NCBI GenBank assembly: GCA_025363655.1
Contig: JANYDK010000078.1
Coordinates: 1-58,632 of the forward strand
Direction: 5' to 3'
Origin: Deltaproteobacteria bacterium
GTDB taxonomy: Bacteria; Myxococcota_A; Polyangia; Polyangiales; JADJMO01
Length of the DNA: 58,632 nt
Shown here: positions 38,215 to 46,234 of the stretch, in pieces
Layout of the letters: each line of letters opens with the position of its first letter
Position numbering within the stretch: position 1 is the first letter of the stretch
Position numbers and translations under genes: made by a program
The notes under the pieces: generated by a model
The model's database searches: none
What the model was told of the DNA's origin: nothing
The model's input: only the letters and a program-made list of their open reading frames with translations

Positions 38215-40062
38215 CTACTTCTTCGGCGCCGGCTTGGGCGCGCCCGGCTTCGGCTTGGCGACGTCTTTGCCGTCGTCTTCGATGTGGAACTCGACGCGCC
38301 GGTTGTTCGCGCGCCCAGCCTCGGTGGTGTTGACGTCGATGGGCTTGTCCTGCCCGAGCCCGACGCTGTGGAGCCGCGCCTTCTCGACGCCGGCTTTCAC
38401 GAGCGCCTGGAGCACCGCCGCCGCGCGCTTGGTCGAGAGCGTCTGGTTCGCGAGCTTGGCGCCGACGTTGTCGGTGTGCCCTTCGACGCGGAGCTTCTTC
38501 AGCTCGGGGTGCTCTTTGAGGACCTTCGCCACCTCGTCGATGATCGGCTGGCTCTCCCCGAGGATCTCCGCGCTGGCGGTCTTGAACTTGATCTGCTCCG
38601 AGATCTTCACCTGACCGTCCTCGATCTTCACGAGCGGACAGCCATTCTTCTTCGGATCGGGGTCGTTCTTTCCCGGCACGTCGGGGCAAGCATCTTCGAC
38701 GTCGGGAATGCCATCGCCGTCCTTGTCGGGCGGGCAGCCGTTCTTCGTCGGATCGTCGCTCTTCACGCCCGGCGTGTTCAAACAAGCATCGAGCAGATCG
38801 TAGATGCCGTCGCCGTCCTTGTCGGGCGGGCAGCCGTTCTTCTTGGGATCTTCGTTCTTCGCGCCGGCCACCTCGGGGCAGGCGTCGATGAGATCGGGCA
38901 CGCCATCGGCGTCCTTGTCGGGCTCGACCGCCGGACAGCCATTCGTCGTCGGATCGCTCGTACGCACGCCCGCCTTGTCCGGGCACGCGTCGGCGGAGTC
39001 CTGCACGCCGTCGGCGTCGCGATCGGGCGGGCAGCCGTTGGTCTTCGGATCGCTGGTGGCGACTCCCTTGATCTCGACGCACGCGTCCTTGCTGTCGGGC
39101 ACGCCGTCGCTGTCACGATCGATCGGCGGCGGCGGACCTTCTTCGATGGCCGGCGCCCACTCGAGCGAGGCGAGGATCCGCAGCTGCGCGGTGCCAGACG
39201 CATGCGAGAGCCCTGGTCCACCGCCGATGCCGAGTCGCACGTCGGAGACCGAGTAGTGCGCGCCAAGGAGGAGCCCGACCGGCAGCTTCTGATCACCGCT
39301 GCCGCCGGCGACGACGCTGCCATAGAGCTCGGGCCCGATCACGAGCCTGCGCGCGAGGAGCGTGGCGCCGAGGCCGAGGCGAAAGGGGAGCTCGCTGCCG
39401 ATGGCGGTGCCGGCGAACGAGGTGTCGCGGGAGTTTCGATAGAGGAATCCAATCGACAACGCGTAGGCGAAGCTGTTCTGCATGCCGGCGAGCGAGAAGT
39501 GCGGCTCGAAGCGCACTTTGCCGTCGCCCGCGTAGTCCTCGGCCTTGCCGAGCGGCGCGAAGACGCGGAGCCCGAACGCGCCGGTGGCCGTCCCGCCATA
39601 CTCGCCGAAGAGGCGCACGTCGGCCGACAGCCGCAGATCGGACGCAGCGGTGCCGCTCGCAGGCGCCTTGTAGGCGACGCCATCGGCGACGAGATCGTTG
39701 CCCGCCTGATCGAAGATGATCGGCAGGTTGAAGCCGAAGCGAAACCGATCGGCGACGACGAGCGAGCCACCGAGGTGCGCCGTCAGCTGATGCTTCACCA
39801 GCGGCACGGTGGTGTTGTCGTCGTGGAAGGTCTGCGGCCGATAGGCGAAGTCGCCGACCACGCCGATCGCCGGGCGCATCTTCCCGCGCAAGTCGAGCGA
39901 GTCGGAGACGAACCATTCGCTGCCCCGTTCGGACGGCTCGAAGCGATTGAGGCCGAACCCCTCCGCCTGCGCGCGGGCGTCCTTCACGGAGAACGTCAGG
40001 GAGGCCGTCGTCGCCGCGAGGGTCGAGAGGCCGAGGAAGAGGTAAAGGGAAGTTCGGGCCAT
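38215..40062 (-). CDS. OmpA-family protein with five thrombospondin type-3 repeats
   Basis: A signal sequence (SLYLFLGLSTLAATTAS) precedes a beta-barrel-like region of about 280 residues. Five TSP3-type calcium-binding repeats follow, with the pattern D-x-D-x-DG-x-x-D-x-x-D-x-C (DRDSDGVPDSKDAC, DKDGDGIPDVEDAC and others), each ending NGCP. The C terminus is an OmpA domain: EGHTDNVGAKLANQTLS, KRAAAVLQALVKAG, NRRVEFHI. The 615-residue order of barrel, stiff calcium-bound stalk and peptidoglycan anchor is well known in Myxococcota and Bacteroidota. The ATG at 40062 starts the signal peptide. Confidence 0.9.
   Translation of the reverse strand: MARTSLYLFLGLSTLAATTASLTFSVKDARAQAEGFGLNRFEPSERGSEWFVSDSLDLRGKMRPAIGVVGDFAYRPQTFHDDNTTVPLVKHQLTAHLGGSLVVADRFRFGFNLPIIFDQAGNDLVADGVAYKAPASGTAASDLRLSADVRLFGEYGGTATGAFGLRVFAPLGKAEDYAGDGKVRFEPHFSLAGMQNSFAYALSIGFLYRNSRDTSFAGTAIGSELPFRLGLGATLLARRLVIGPELYGSVVAGGSGDQKLPVGLLLGAHYSVSDVRLGIGGGPGLSHASGTAQLRILASLEWAPAIEEGPPPPIDRDSDGVPDSKDACVEIKGVATSDPKTNGCPPDRDADGVQDSADACPDKAGVRTSDPTTNGCPAVEPDKDADGVPDLIDACPEVAGAKNEDPKKNGCPPDKDGDGIYDLLDACLNTPGVKSDDPTKNGCPPDKDGDGIPDVEDACPDVPGKNDPDPKKNGCPLVKIEDGQVKISEQIKFKTASAEILGESQPIIDEVAKVLKEHPELKKLRVEGHTDNVGAKLANQTLSTKRAAAVLQALVKAGVEKARLHSVGLGQDKPIDVNTTEAGRANNRRVEFHIEDDGKDVAKPKPGAPKPAPKK
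38637..39126 (-). repeat. Five thrombospondin type-3 repeats
   Basis: Five calcium-binding units of 32-35 residues lie between the barrel and the OmpA domain. Each has the acidic D-x-D-x-D-G core, two cysteines (DAC and NGC) and the connector 'DP-K-NG-CP'. They differ in the middle, so this is not a recent DNA duplication. Confidence 0.82.
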
Positions 40063-40159
40063 GGCCGCCGAAGTATAGGCGGGCGCCCAGCCAACCGGCC
40101 CAATCCTGGACACTCGAAAGCACCGTTACCCGGAGCGCACCGACTGCGCGTCGACGGGT

Positions 40160-40221
40160 GCGGACAAAATAAACGCACCGCGGAGGGCCCAGGGGGGGGC
40201 ACGAGCCTCGTCCGCGGTGCG
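40160..40221 (-). terminator. Intrinsic terminator on the minus strand
   Basis: A perfect 11-base-pair inverted repeat, CGCACCGCGGA (40174-40184) and TCCGCGGTGCG (40211-40221), has a 26-base G-rich loop. Read on the minus strand the stem is followed by TTTATTTTG, so it terminates the SprT-like gene ending at 40333. The rest of the 270-base gap to 40332 shows no other clear element. Confidence 0.7.
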
Positions 40222-40332
40222 ATGGGGACAGGAGCACGAGTCGTGCCTGAGCCTTTCAACCAGATTTCACCGCGTTGCGGTTGCTCGCCTTTCACTCCTG
40301 CAATTCCGTGCAGCGAATGAGAAAGATTTCGC

Positions 40333-41421
40333 TCAACTTTTGGCCGGCAGAAGGCGCCCTCGGGAAGGAGCTCGGCCTTCCACGGGCTTGTGGAGAACGA
40401 TGGCCGCCCCCGCCGAGTGCCCGTGAGCGAACGACTCGTTCCGACGCGGACCCGCCGACCAGACCTGCCGCACGTAGGGATGGCGACGGCGCAGATAGTC
40501 GTCGAGATCGCGATCGCCGACCCAGACCAGGCCCTGTTCGCGATGCACCTTCTGTTTCTGCGCGAGCTTGCCCGCGAAGCCCGACATGACGCCGGCGAGG
40601 AAGGCGCGTCGATCGCGGTCGCCGGTCAGCCCGGCTGCGAGTTTGTGATCGCGCCAGAGACGCTCCGCCGTCTCGCTCAGGTATCCATGCACGTAGGCCG
40701 CGATTTCGAGGTTTGCGGGCGATCCGCAGAGCTCGACGACGCTGCCCCGCTTGGCCTCGAGCGGCCGATAGATCGGCACCCAGATCGCCTCGACGAAGAA
40801 ATGCTGCGCGAGGATGCGCGCCAGTGTCCGCTCGCTCTCGGTCACCCGGCCGGTCACGCGCCCGACGTGCCGAAATGCGTACCCTCGCGCGTGCGCGCCG
40901 GCATGGACGTCGAGGTTGTGTTTCAGCATCAAGCGCTGCGCGGCAGCCATCGCCGCTTCCGCCTCGTGGACGTTGGGGCTCTCGGCGAGGGCGAGTAGCT
41001 TGGCGATGCGATCGAGCATGCGCTGCTCACCGTCGTCGGCCTGCGCGACCAGCGGAACACCGCTCGCGGCCGCGTCGATGCCGAGCCGCGCGCAGGTCTC
41101 GCGAAACGACTGACCATGCGGCGCCTCGTGATAGAGGCCGAGCCCCTCGTGCACCCATTGATGCGCCATCTCGTGCTTCAGCACCTCGATGACCGCGCTC
41201 CACGGATGTTCGAGCACGAGACTCCGCGCAATTTCAATCGCCCGACGCTCGACGATCCAGCGGCCGAGCGTGCTCCGTCCATCGCCGAGCTCGAAGGTCG
41301 GCTCGACGAGCCGCGACCGGAAGTAGCCGCGGTTGACGTGCCGCCACTCGGCCACGAGCTCTCGCAGCAGCGCCGCCTCGAGCTCCGCTGTGAGGCTTGC
41401 CGCAGTCCCTGCCCTCGCCAT
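40333..41421 (-). CDS. SprT-like metalloprotease-fold protein with DUF2786
   Basis: Residues 15-125 form a SprT-like domain with the zinc-binding H83-E-M-A-H87 motif and a later histidine in YHEAPHGQSF. Residues 130-180 match DUF2786 (KLLALAESPNVHEAEAAMAAA...LMLKHNL, quoted in pieces). About 180 residues follow that resemble the region usually found after DUF2786, ending in a basic tail. SprT/Spartan domains cleave DNA-crosslinked proteins in eukaryotes; in bacteria the role of SprT is unclear. The 362-residue fusion has no signal or membrane segment. A minus-strand terminator lies at 40160-40221. The start is the ATG at 41421. Confidence 0.82.
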   Translation of the reverse strand: MARAGTAASLTAELEAALLRELVAEWRHVNRGYFRSRLVEPTFELGDGRSTLGRWIVERRAIEIARSLVLEHPWSAVIEVLKHEMAHQWVHEGLGLYHEAPHGQSFRETCARLGIDAAASGVPLVAQADDGEQRMLDRIAKLLALAESPNVHEAEAAMAAAQRLMLKHNLDVHAGAHARGYAFRHVGRVTGRVTESERTLARILAQHFFVEAIWVPIYRPLEAKRGSVVELCGSPANLEIAAYVHGYLSETAERLWRDHKLAAGLTGDRDRRAFLAGVMSGFAGKLAQKQKVHREQGLVWVGDRDLDDYLRRRHPYVRQVWSAGPRRNESFAHGHSAGAAIVLHKPVEGRAPSRGRLLPAKS

Positions 41422-41659
41422 CCCCCGCTTTCGCCACCGCGGACGCGCGTCGTCAAGGACCCGGCGGATTCGCGTCGCGTGGCCGTCGATTTTCCTTCTG
41501 ATTCTCGCTAACTACCTCCCCGGCCGCCTCATGCAAGGCGTTGGCTAAAAATTGCGCTCCGACAAAGTTCGGGCGTTTTCCGTCTGTGCCCCTTAGAATC
41601 CACCTCGGGCGGCCGTACCCACCTTAAGCTTTAGTTTCCAGTCGGGAAGGCAAAATTCA

Positions 41660-44600
41660 ATGAGACTTCGCACCATCCGCTCCCTCGCGGACACGCTCCC
41701 CCTCTTCGTTTTTGCCGGCTCGATGGCCTTCTTCGGCTGTGGAGGGGGCGACGGTCAGACCGATCTCGGCGACGCCGACGAGGCGGACGCCAGCAAGCTC
41801 ATCGACTCCGATCCGGGCCTCTTCCTCGACGCCCTCGACGGCGGCGGCTGCGGCAAGCAAACGTGCGCGTCGGCGGGTGCGAACTGCGGTCCGGTCGCCG
41901 ACGGCTGTGGCGGTCTCATCGCCGACTGCGGCACCTGTACGGGCGACAACGTCTGCGGCGGCGGTGGCACCGCGAGCGTGTGCGGCAACAGTCTTCTCGC
42001 GGATGGCGGCAAGGGCTGCATCCCCCAGACATGCACCGACGCAGGCGCGAACTGCGGTCCGATCGGCGACGGTTGCGGCGGCGTCGTCAACTGCGGCACC
42101 TGCACGGTGTCGGGCGAAAGCTGCGGCGGCGGCGGCACCCCGAGCGTCTGCGGCGTTCGCTTCATCGGCTCCGATGGCGGCTTCACCGATGGCAGCACCT
42201 GCACCCTTCGCAAGTGCTCGGACGTGGCTGCCAACTGCGGCCCCATCGCCGACGGTTGCGGCGGACTGCTCGACTGCGGGACCTGCACCTCCCCCGACAT
42301 CTGCGGCGGCAGCGGCAAACCCAACATCTGCGGCAACTCGTTCGCCGTCGACGGCTCGGCGTGTCTCCCCAAGGCCTGCAAAGACTTCGGCGCGACCTGC
42401 GGCCCGATCGGTGACGGCTGCGGCGGCGTCGTTGCCAGCTGCGGCACCTGCGCCTCACCCGCGATTTGCGGTGGCGGCGGAACCCCCAGTGTCTGTGGCG
42501 ATTCTTTCGCCTCGCCCGACGGTGGAGCGTGCAGTCCGCGTAGCTGCAAGGACGTGGGCGCCAACTGTGGCCCCATCGGTGACGGCTGCGGCGGCGTCAT
42601 TGCCAGCTGCGGCACGTGCACCTCGCCGGCGATCTGCGGCGGCGGCGGCATTCCCAGCGTCTGCGGTGACTCGTTCGCCTCGCCCGACGGCGGCGCGTGC
42701 ACGCCTCGCAAGTGCTCGGACGTCGGAGCGACGTGCGGCGCGATTGCCGACGGTTGCGGCGGCATCATCGGTTGCGGCACTTGCGCCTCGCCGGACATCT
42801 GCGGCGGCGGTGGTAAGCCCAACGTCTGTGGCGGTGGCACCGGCGATGGTGGTCCGACCTGCACCGGCCTCGCTTGCAAGGTCGTCACCTGCCCGACTGC
42901 AGGCGTGAGTACGACGATCAGCGGCACGGTCTACGCGCCGACGCCGGCGAAGTTCGGCCCTCCCGACCCGCTCTACAACGCGATCGTCTACATCCCCAAC
43001 ACCGCGGTCGCGCCCTTCACGTCGACCAAGGTCACCTGCGACAAGTGCGGTTCGGCGGTCTCTGGTTCGCCGATCGTCACCGCGGTCACCGGTCCCGACG
43101 GCAAGTTCGTCCTCAAGGGCGTCCCCGTCGGCACCAACATTCCGCTCGTCATCCAGCTCGGCAAGTGGCGCCGTCAGATCGTCATCCCGACGGTCACCGC
43201 GTGCGTGAACACCGCGCTCACGCCCGATCAGACGCGCCTCCCGCGTACGCACCTCGAAGGTGACATCCCGCTGATGGCGATCTCGACCGGCCAGGTCGAC
43301 ACGCTCGAGTGCGTGCTCCGCAAGATCGGCATCGACGAGTCCGAGTTCTCGTTGCCGACGGGCACCGGCCGCGTGCGCATGTACACCGGCAACGGCGCGA
43401 CCAAGGTCGCCGGCGTGGCGATGCCTTCCGAGACCGTCCTCTCGACGACCCTCGCCGAGATGGAGAAATACGACATGGTGCTGTTCCCCTGCTGGGGCAC
43501 GCCGACGGCGAAGACCGCGGCCCGGCAGAAGAACCTCATCGACTACACCGGCGAGGGCGGTCGCGCCTTCGTCACGCACTACAGCTACACGTGGCTCTAC
43601 AACGACGCGCCGTTCTCGGGCACCGCGGCGTGGAAGGCCGATCAGGCGCACCCGACGGCGAGCGATCTCGCGCCGCTGACGGGCATCCTCGACGTCTCGT
43701 TCCCCAAGGGCAAGGCGTTCCAGCTCTGGACCGACATCGTCAAGGCGTCGGCAGCTCCGGGCTCGGGCACCATCAACATCACGTATTCGCGCCACGACCT
43801 CGATGGCGTCGTCCCGCCGTCGCAGCGCTGGATTTACTCCGCGGCGCCCTCGGTCGCGACCATCCAGCACTACACGTTCAACACGCCGGTCGGCACGCCG
43901 GCGGCCGATCAGTGCGGTCGCGTCGTCTACAGCGACTTCCACGTCAACAACATCGGCTCGTCGTCCGGCCTCTCGTTCCCCGACGGAAAATACTGCGCGG
44001 ACACGCCGATGTCGGCGCAGGAGAAGGTCCTCGAGTTCATGCTCTTCGACCTCGCGTCGTGCGTCACCAGCGACAGCACGCCGCCTCCGCCTCCTCCGAC
44101 GTGCTCGCCGATCACCTGCACGGCGGCCGGCGCCTCGTGCGGTCCGGCGGGCGACGGTTGCGGCGGCGTCATCGATTGCGGCAGCTGCGGTCCTGGCCTC
44201 ATCTGCGGCGGCGGCGGTGCAGCGAGCACCTGCGGTGGTCCGACCTGCAAGCCGACCACCTGCACCACCCTCGGCACCGAGTGCGGTCCGGCGGGCGACG
44301 GCTGCGGCGGTCTCCTCGACTGCGGAACCTGCAAGACTCCGGGCAAGACCTGCGGCGGCGGCGGACTCCCCGGCATCTGCGGCGGTCCGGTCTGCACCGC
44401 GACGACGTGCAGCACCCTCGGCGTCACCTGCGGTCCTGCGGGCGATGGTTGCGGCGGTCTCCTCGACTGCGGCACCTGCACTGCGCCTGGCGAGAGCTGC
44501 GGCGGCGGTGGCATCGCCGGCAAGTGCGGCGGACCGAAGTGCACGCCGACCACCTGCGCCGCGCAAGGCTTCACCTGCGGTCCTGCGGGCGACGGCTGCG

Positions 44601-44992
44601 GTGGCAAGCTCGATTGCGGCACCTGCACCACGGCGGGCGACACTTGCGGCGGCGGCGGCATCGCGGGCGTCTGCGGTCACAGCGACGCCGCTCCGTGCAC
44701 GCCGCGAACCTGCACCGACATCGGCCTCAAGTGCGGTCCGGCGGGTGACGGTTGCGGCGGCTTGCTCGACTGCGGCAAGTGCACCGTGGCCGGCGAGAGC
44801 TGCGGTGGTGGCGGCGTTCCGGGCGTCTGCGGCGGGCCGAAGTGCACGCCGCGAACGTGCGCCAGCGTCGGGGCCACCTGCGGTCCGCTCGGCGATGGCT
44901 GCGGCGGCGTTCTCGACTGCGGAAAGTGCGTGGCTCCGCAATCCTGCGGCGGCGGCGGCACTGCCAGCGTCTGCGGCGGCGGCACGCGCTAG
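41660..44992 (+). CDS. Lipoprotein with twelve eight-cysteine repeats flanking a paralogous core domain
   Basis: MRLRTIRSLADTLPLFVF...FFGC is a lipoprotein signal, and GGGAAGG lies nine bases before the ATG. Six cysteine-rich repeats (about residues 64-393) precede a core of about 410 residues, and six more follow (about 815-1110). Each repeat has eight cysteines, C-x4-C-x6-C-x6-C-x5-C-x2-C, then CGGGG and VCG, for example CGPIGDGCGGVV followed by NCGTC. The core begins with a carboxypeptidase-regulatory-like sandwich (SGTVYAPTPAKF, GKWRRQIVIP). It continues with an alpha/beta part resembling glutamine-amidotransferase/ThuA folds (YDMVLFPCWG, YTGEGGRAFVTHYSY) and ends EFMLFDLASCV. It is a paralogue of the gene at 46235-47554. 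The product should be surface-exposed and disulphide-stabilised; its function is unknown. Similar repeats are sometimes mislabelled tryptophan synthase in databases. Confidence 0.85.
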   Translation: MRLRTIRSLADTLPLFVFAGSMAFFGCGGGDGQTDLGDADEADASKLIDSDPGLFLDALDGGGCGKQTCASAGANCGPVADGCGGLIADCGTCTGDNVCGGGGTASVCGNSLLADGGKGCIPQTCTDAGANCGPIGDGCGGVVNCGTCTVSGESCGGGGTPSVCGVRFIGSDGGFTDGSTCTLRKCSDVAANCGPIADGCGGLLDCGTCTSPDICGGSGKPNICGNSFAVDGSACLPKACKDFGATCGPIGDGCGGVVASCGTCASPAICGGGGTPSVCGDSFASPDGGACSPRSCKDVGANCGPIGDGCGGVIASCGTCTSPAICGGGGIPSVCGDSFASPDGGACTPRKCSDVGATCGAIADGCGGIIGCGTCASPDICGGGGKPNVCGGGTGDGGPTCTGLACKVVTCPTAGVSTTISGTVYAPTPAKFGPPDPLYNAIVYIPNTAVAPFTSTKVTCDKCGSAVSGSPIVTAVTGPDGKFVLKGVPVGTNIPLVIQLGKWRRQIVIPTVTACVNTALTPDQTRLPRTHLEGDIPLMAISTGQVDTLECVLRKIGIDESEFSLPTGTGRVRMYTGNGATKVAGVAMPSETVLSTTLAEMEKYDMVLFPCWGTPTAKTAARQKNLIDYTGEGGRAFVTHYSYTWLYNDAPFSGTAAWKADQAHPTASDLAPLTGILDVSFPKGKAFQLWTDIVKASAAPGSGTINITYSRHDLDGVVPPSQRWIYSAAPSVATIQHYTFNTPVGTPAADQCGRVVYSDFHVNNIGSSSGLSFPDGKYCADTPMSAQEKVLEFMLFDLASCVTSDSTPPPPPPTCSPITCTAAGASCGPAGDGCGGVIDCGSCGPGLICGGGGAASTCGGPTCKPTTCTTLGTECGPAGDGCGGLLDCGTCKTPGKTCGGGGLPGICGGPVCTATTCSTLGVTCGPAGDGCGGLLDCGTCTAPGESCGGGGIAGKCGGPKCTPTTCAAQGFTCGPAGDGCGGKLDCGTCTTAGDTCGGGGIAGVCGHSDAAPCTPRTCTDIGLKCGPAGDGCGGLLDCGKCTVAGESCGGGGVPGVCGGPKCTPRTCASVGATCGPLGDGCGGVLDCGKCVAPQSCGGGGTASVCGGGTR
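41849..42840 (+). repeat. First block of six eight-cysteine repeats
   Basis: Six tandem units of about 47-53 residues, separated by short variable, Asp/Gly-rich connectors. All eight cysteines are kept in every unit. The connectors and several positions between cysteines differ, so the units are diverged rather than freshly duplicated. Confidence 0.88.
44102..44988 (+). repeat. Second block of six eight-cysteine repeats
   Basis: Six units of about 47-51 residues with shorter connectors than the first block. Most carry CGPAGDGCGG rather than the CGPIGDGCGG common in block one, so each block appears to have expanded or homogenised on its own. Confidence 0.88.
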
Positions 44993-45018
44993 CCGCTAGT
45001 CCTCGCGGGTGCGGCAAA

Positions 45019-45060
45019 CGATCGGCCGGTTGCAAGTCGCAACCGGCCGTATCGTTTTTG
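45019..45060 (+). terminator. Intrinsic terminator after the Cys-repeat lipoprotein gene
   Basis: A perfect 11-base-pair stem, CGGCCGGTTGC (45023-45033) with GCAACCGGCCG (45039-45049), has the loop AAGTC. Outer pairing (CGAT/ATCG) extends it, and TATCGTTTTTG follows. It lies 30 bases beyond the stop. Confidence 0.92.
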
Positions 45061-45165
45061 TTGCGTGGCGACAGAGTCGGTGGCCGCGTAGGTGATCCAG
45101 GTCGTGCGGGAGGCGGGTGCTTCCTTGCGCTCCCGCCCGCCCGTCGCGCATGCTGAGCCGGCAGG

Positions 45166-45561
45166 ATGAACACGCGCTTTCTCGCGCGACTCGAGCGGCT
45201 GATCGATGCCCGCATTCGCCACCGTGAGCTGGTGGTGATGCATGCCAGCCTCGTTCATGCCGAGGTCCAGCACGTCGGTCGCGAGGTCGAGCAACGGCAA
45301 GCGTCGCTGCTCGCCGAAATCCGTCTCCTCGACGACGGGACCTCGGCGTCGATTCTCCACGCGCTCGCCGCCCGTGCCGACGGCGCGTCCGTAGAGCTCG
45401 CCGCGGCCATCGCCGACGCAGCCATCGCCACCTTCGGCGCGCTCGTGCGCGACAACCTCGATCCGGCGACGCTCGCCTTCCTCACGTGCGGCGTCACTCG
45501 CCGCGGATTTCTCCAGCGCTTCTCGCAGGACGACCCGCCGCCGTCCCGCAACGTGCACTGA
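45166..45561 (+). CDS. Small helical hypothetical protein
   Basis: This 131-residue, predominantly alpha-helical protein is Ala/Leu/Arg-rich, with helix-like stretches ARLERLIDARIRHRELVVMH and SILHALAARADG (given as separate pieces). It has no signal peptide, membrane helix or recognised motif. It begins about 105 bases after a terminator, so it has its own promoter or one shared with the next gene, which starts 54 bases downstream. Weakly supported but composition is protein-like. Confidence 0.5.
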   Translation: MNTRFLARLERLIDARIRHRELVVMHASLVHAEVQHVGREVEQRQASLLAEIRLLDDGTSASILHALAARADGASVELAAAIADAAIATFGALVRDNLDPATLAFLTCGVTRRGFLQRFSQDDPPPSRNVH

Positions 45562-45615
45562 CGTTCTCGCGCAACCGCGACATCTCGACGAACCGTGACA
45601 TCATCGAGGGGCGCG

Positions 45616-46218
45616 ATGGCTCACCCGCTCCTCGTGGCCACGCTCCTCGAGGTGACGCCGGCGCTCGCTCCCGCGCCCGTCGCGCAGATGGCGCAGATCG
45701 ACGACGGGCCGCATTGGGTCGCGCCGATCGTCCACACGACGGTGCTCTTGACGACGATGCGCGTGACCGAGGCCTACCTCTGGCCGCATCCCTTCGCCGA
45801 GCCTCGTGATTTCGGCGATCACTACCGCGAGACCTTCACCAAGGCGCCGATCTTCGATTCGCACCAACGCGCCTTCGAGTGGGACGGCGATCGCTGGACG
45901 ATCAACGTCATCGGTCACGGCCTCCTCGGCAGCGAGCTCTACATGCGCGCGCGTACTTGCGAATTCGGCTGGGCCGGCTCGCTCGCCTTTGCCGCGGGGA
46001 GCACCGTGGCGTGGGAATATCTCTTCGAGGGCAACGGCGTTCGGCCCTCGGCGCTCGATCTGGTCTACACGCCGCTCGCCGGCTTGGTCCTCGGCGAGGG
46101 GCGATACCAAGTGTGGCGCGCCGCCGCCGGAATCGAAAATGCGACGTGGCGCGGCGTCGTGCGTGCGCTCGTCGATCCTTTGGGTGAGCTCGAACGCGCG
46201 ACGGTCTCTGGTTGCTAG
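45616..46218 (+). CDS. DUF3943-like envelope protein
   Basis: The 200-residue protein starts at an ATG four bases after GAGGGG, and an N-terminal hydrophobic segment follows. The central part NVIGHGLLGSELYMRARTCEFGW, given in parts as NVIGHGLLGSELYMRA and FAAGSTVAWEYLFEG, matches the DUF3943 pattern (N-x-I-x-HP-x-x-G, ..., S-x-x-WEY). This family is usually predicted to lie in the envelope, with unknown function. The gene converges with the paralogous lipoprotein gene, 16 bases away. Confidence 0.7.
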   Translation: MAHPLLVATLLEVTPALAPAPVAQMAQIDDGPHWVAPIVHTTVLLTTMRVTEAYLWPHPFAEPRDFGDHYRETFTKAPIFDSHQRAFEWDGDRWTINVIGHGLLGSELYMRARTCEFGWAGSLAFAAGSTVAWEYLFEGNGVRPSALDLVYTPLAGLVLGEGRYQVWRAAAGIENATWRGVVRALVDPLGELERATVSGC

Positions 46219-46234
46219 CTGCGGCTAGACGCGG

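Noticed and set aside
41660-44992. Tryptophan synthase alpha chain (a label sometimes attached to such Cys/Gly repeats)
   Set aside because: No TIM-barrel or catalytic residues are present; the match comes only from low-complexity repeats.
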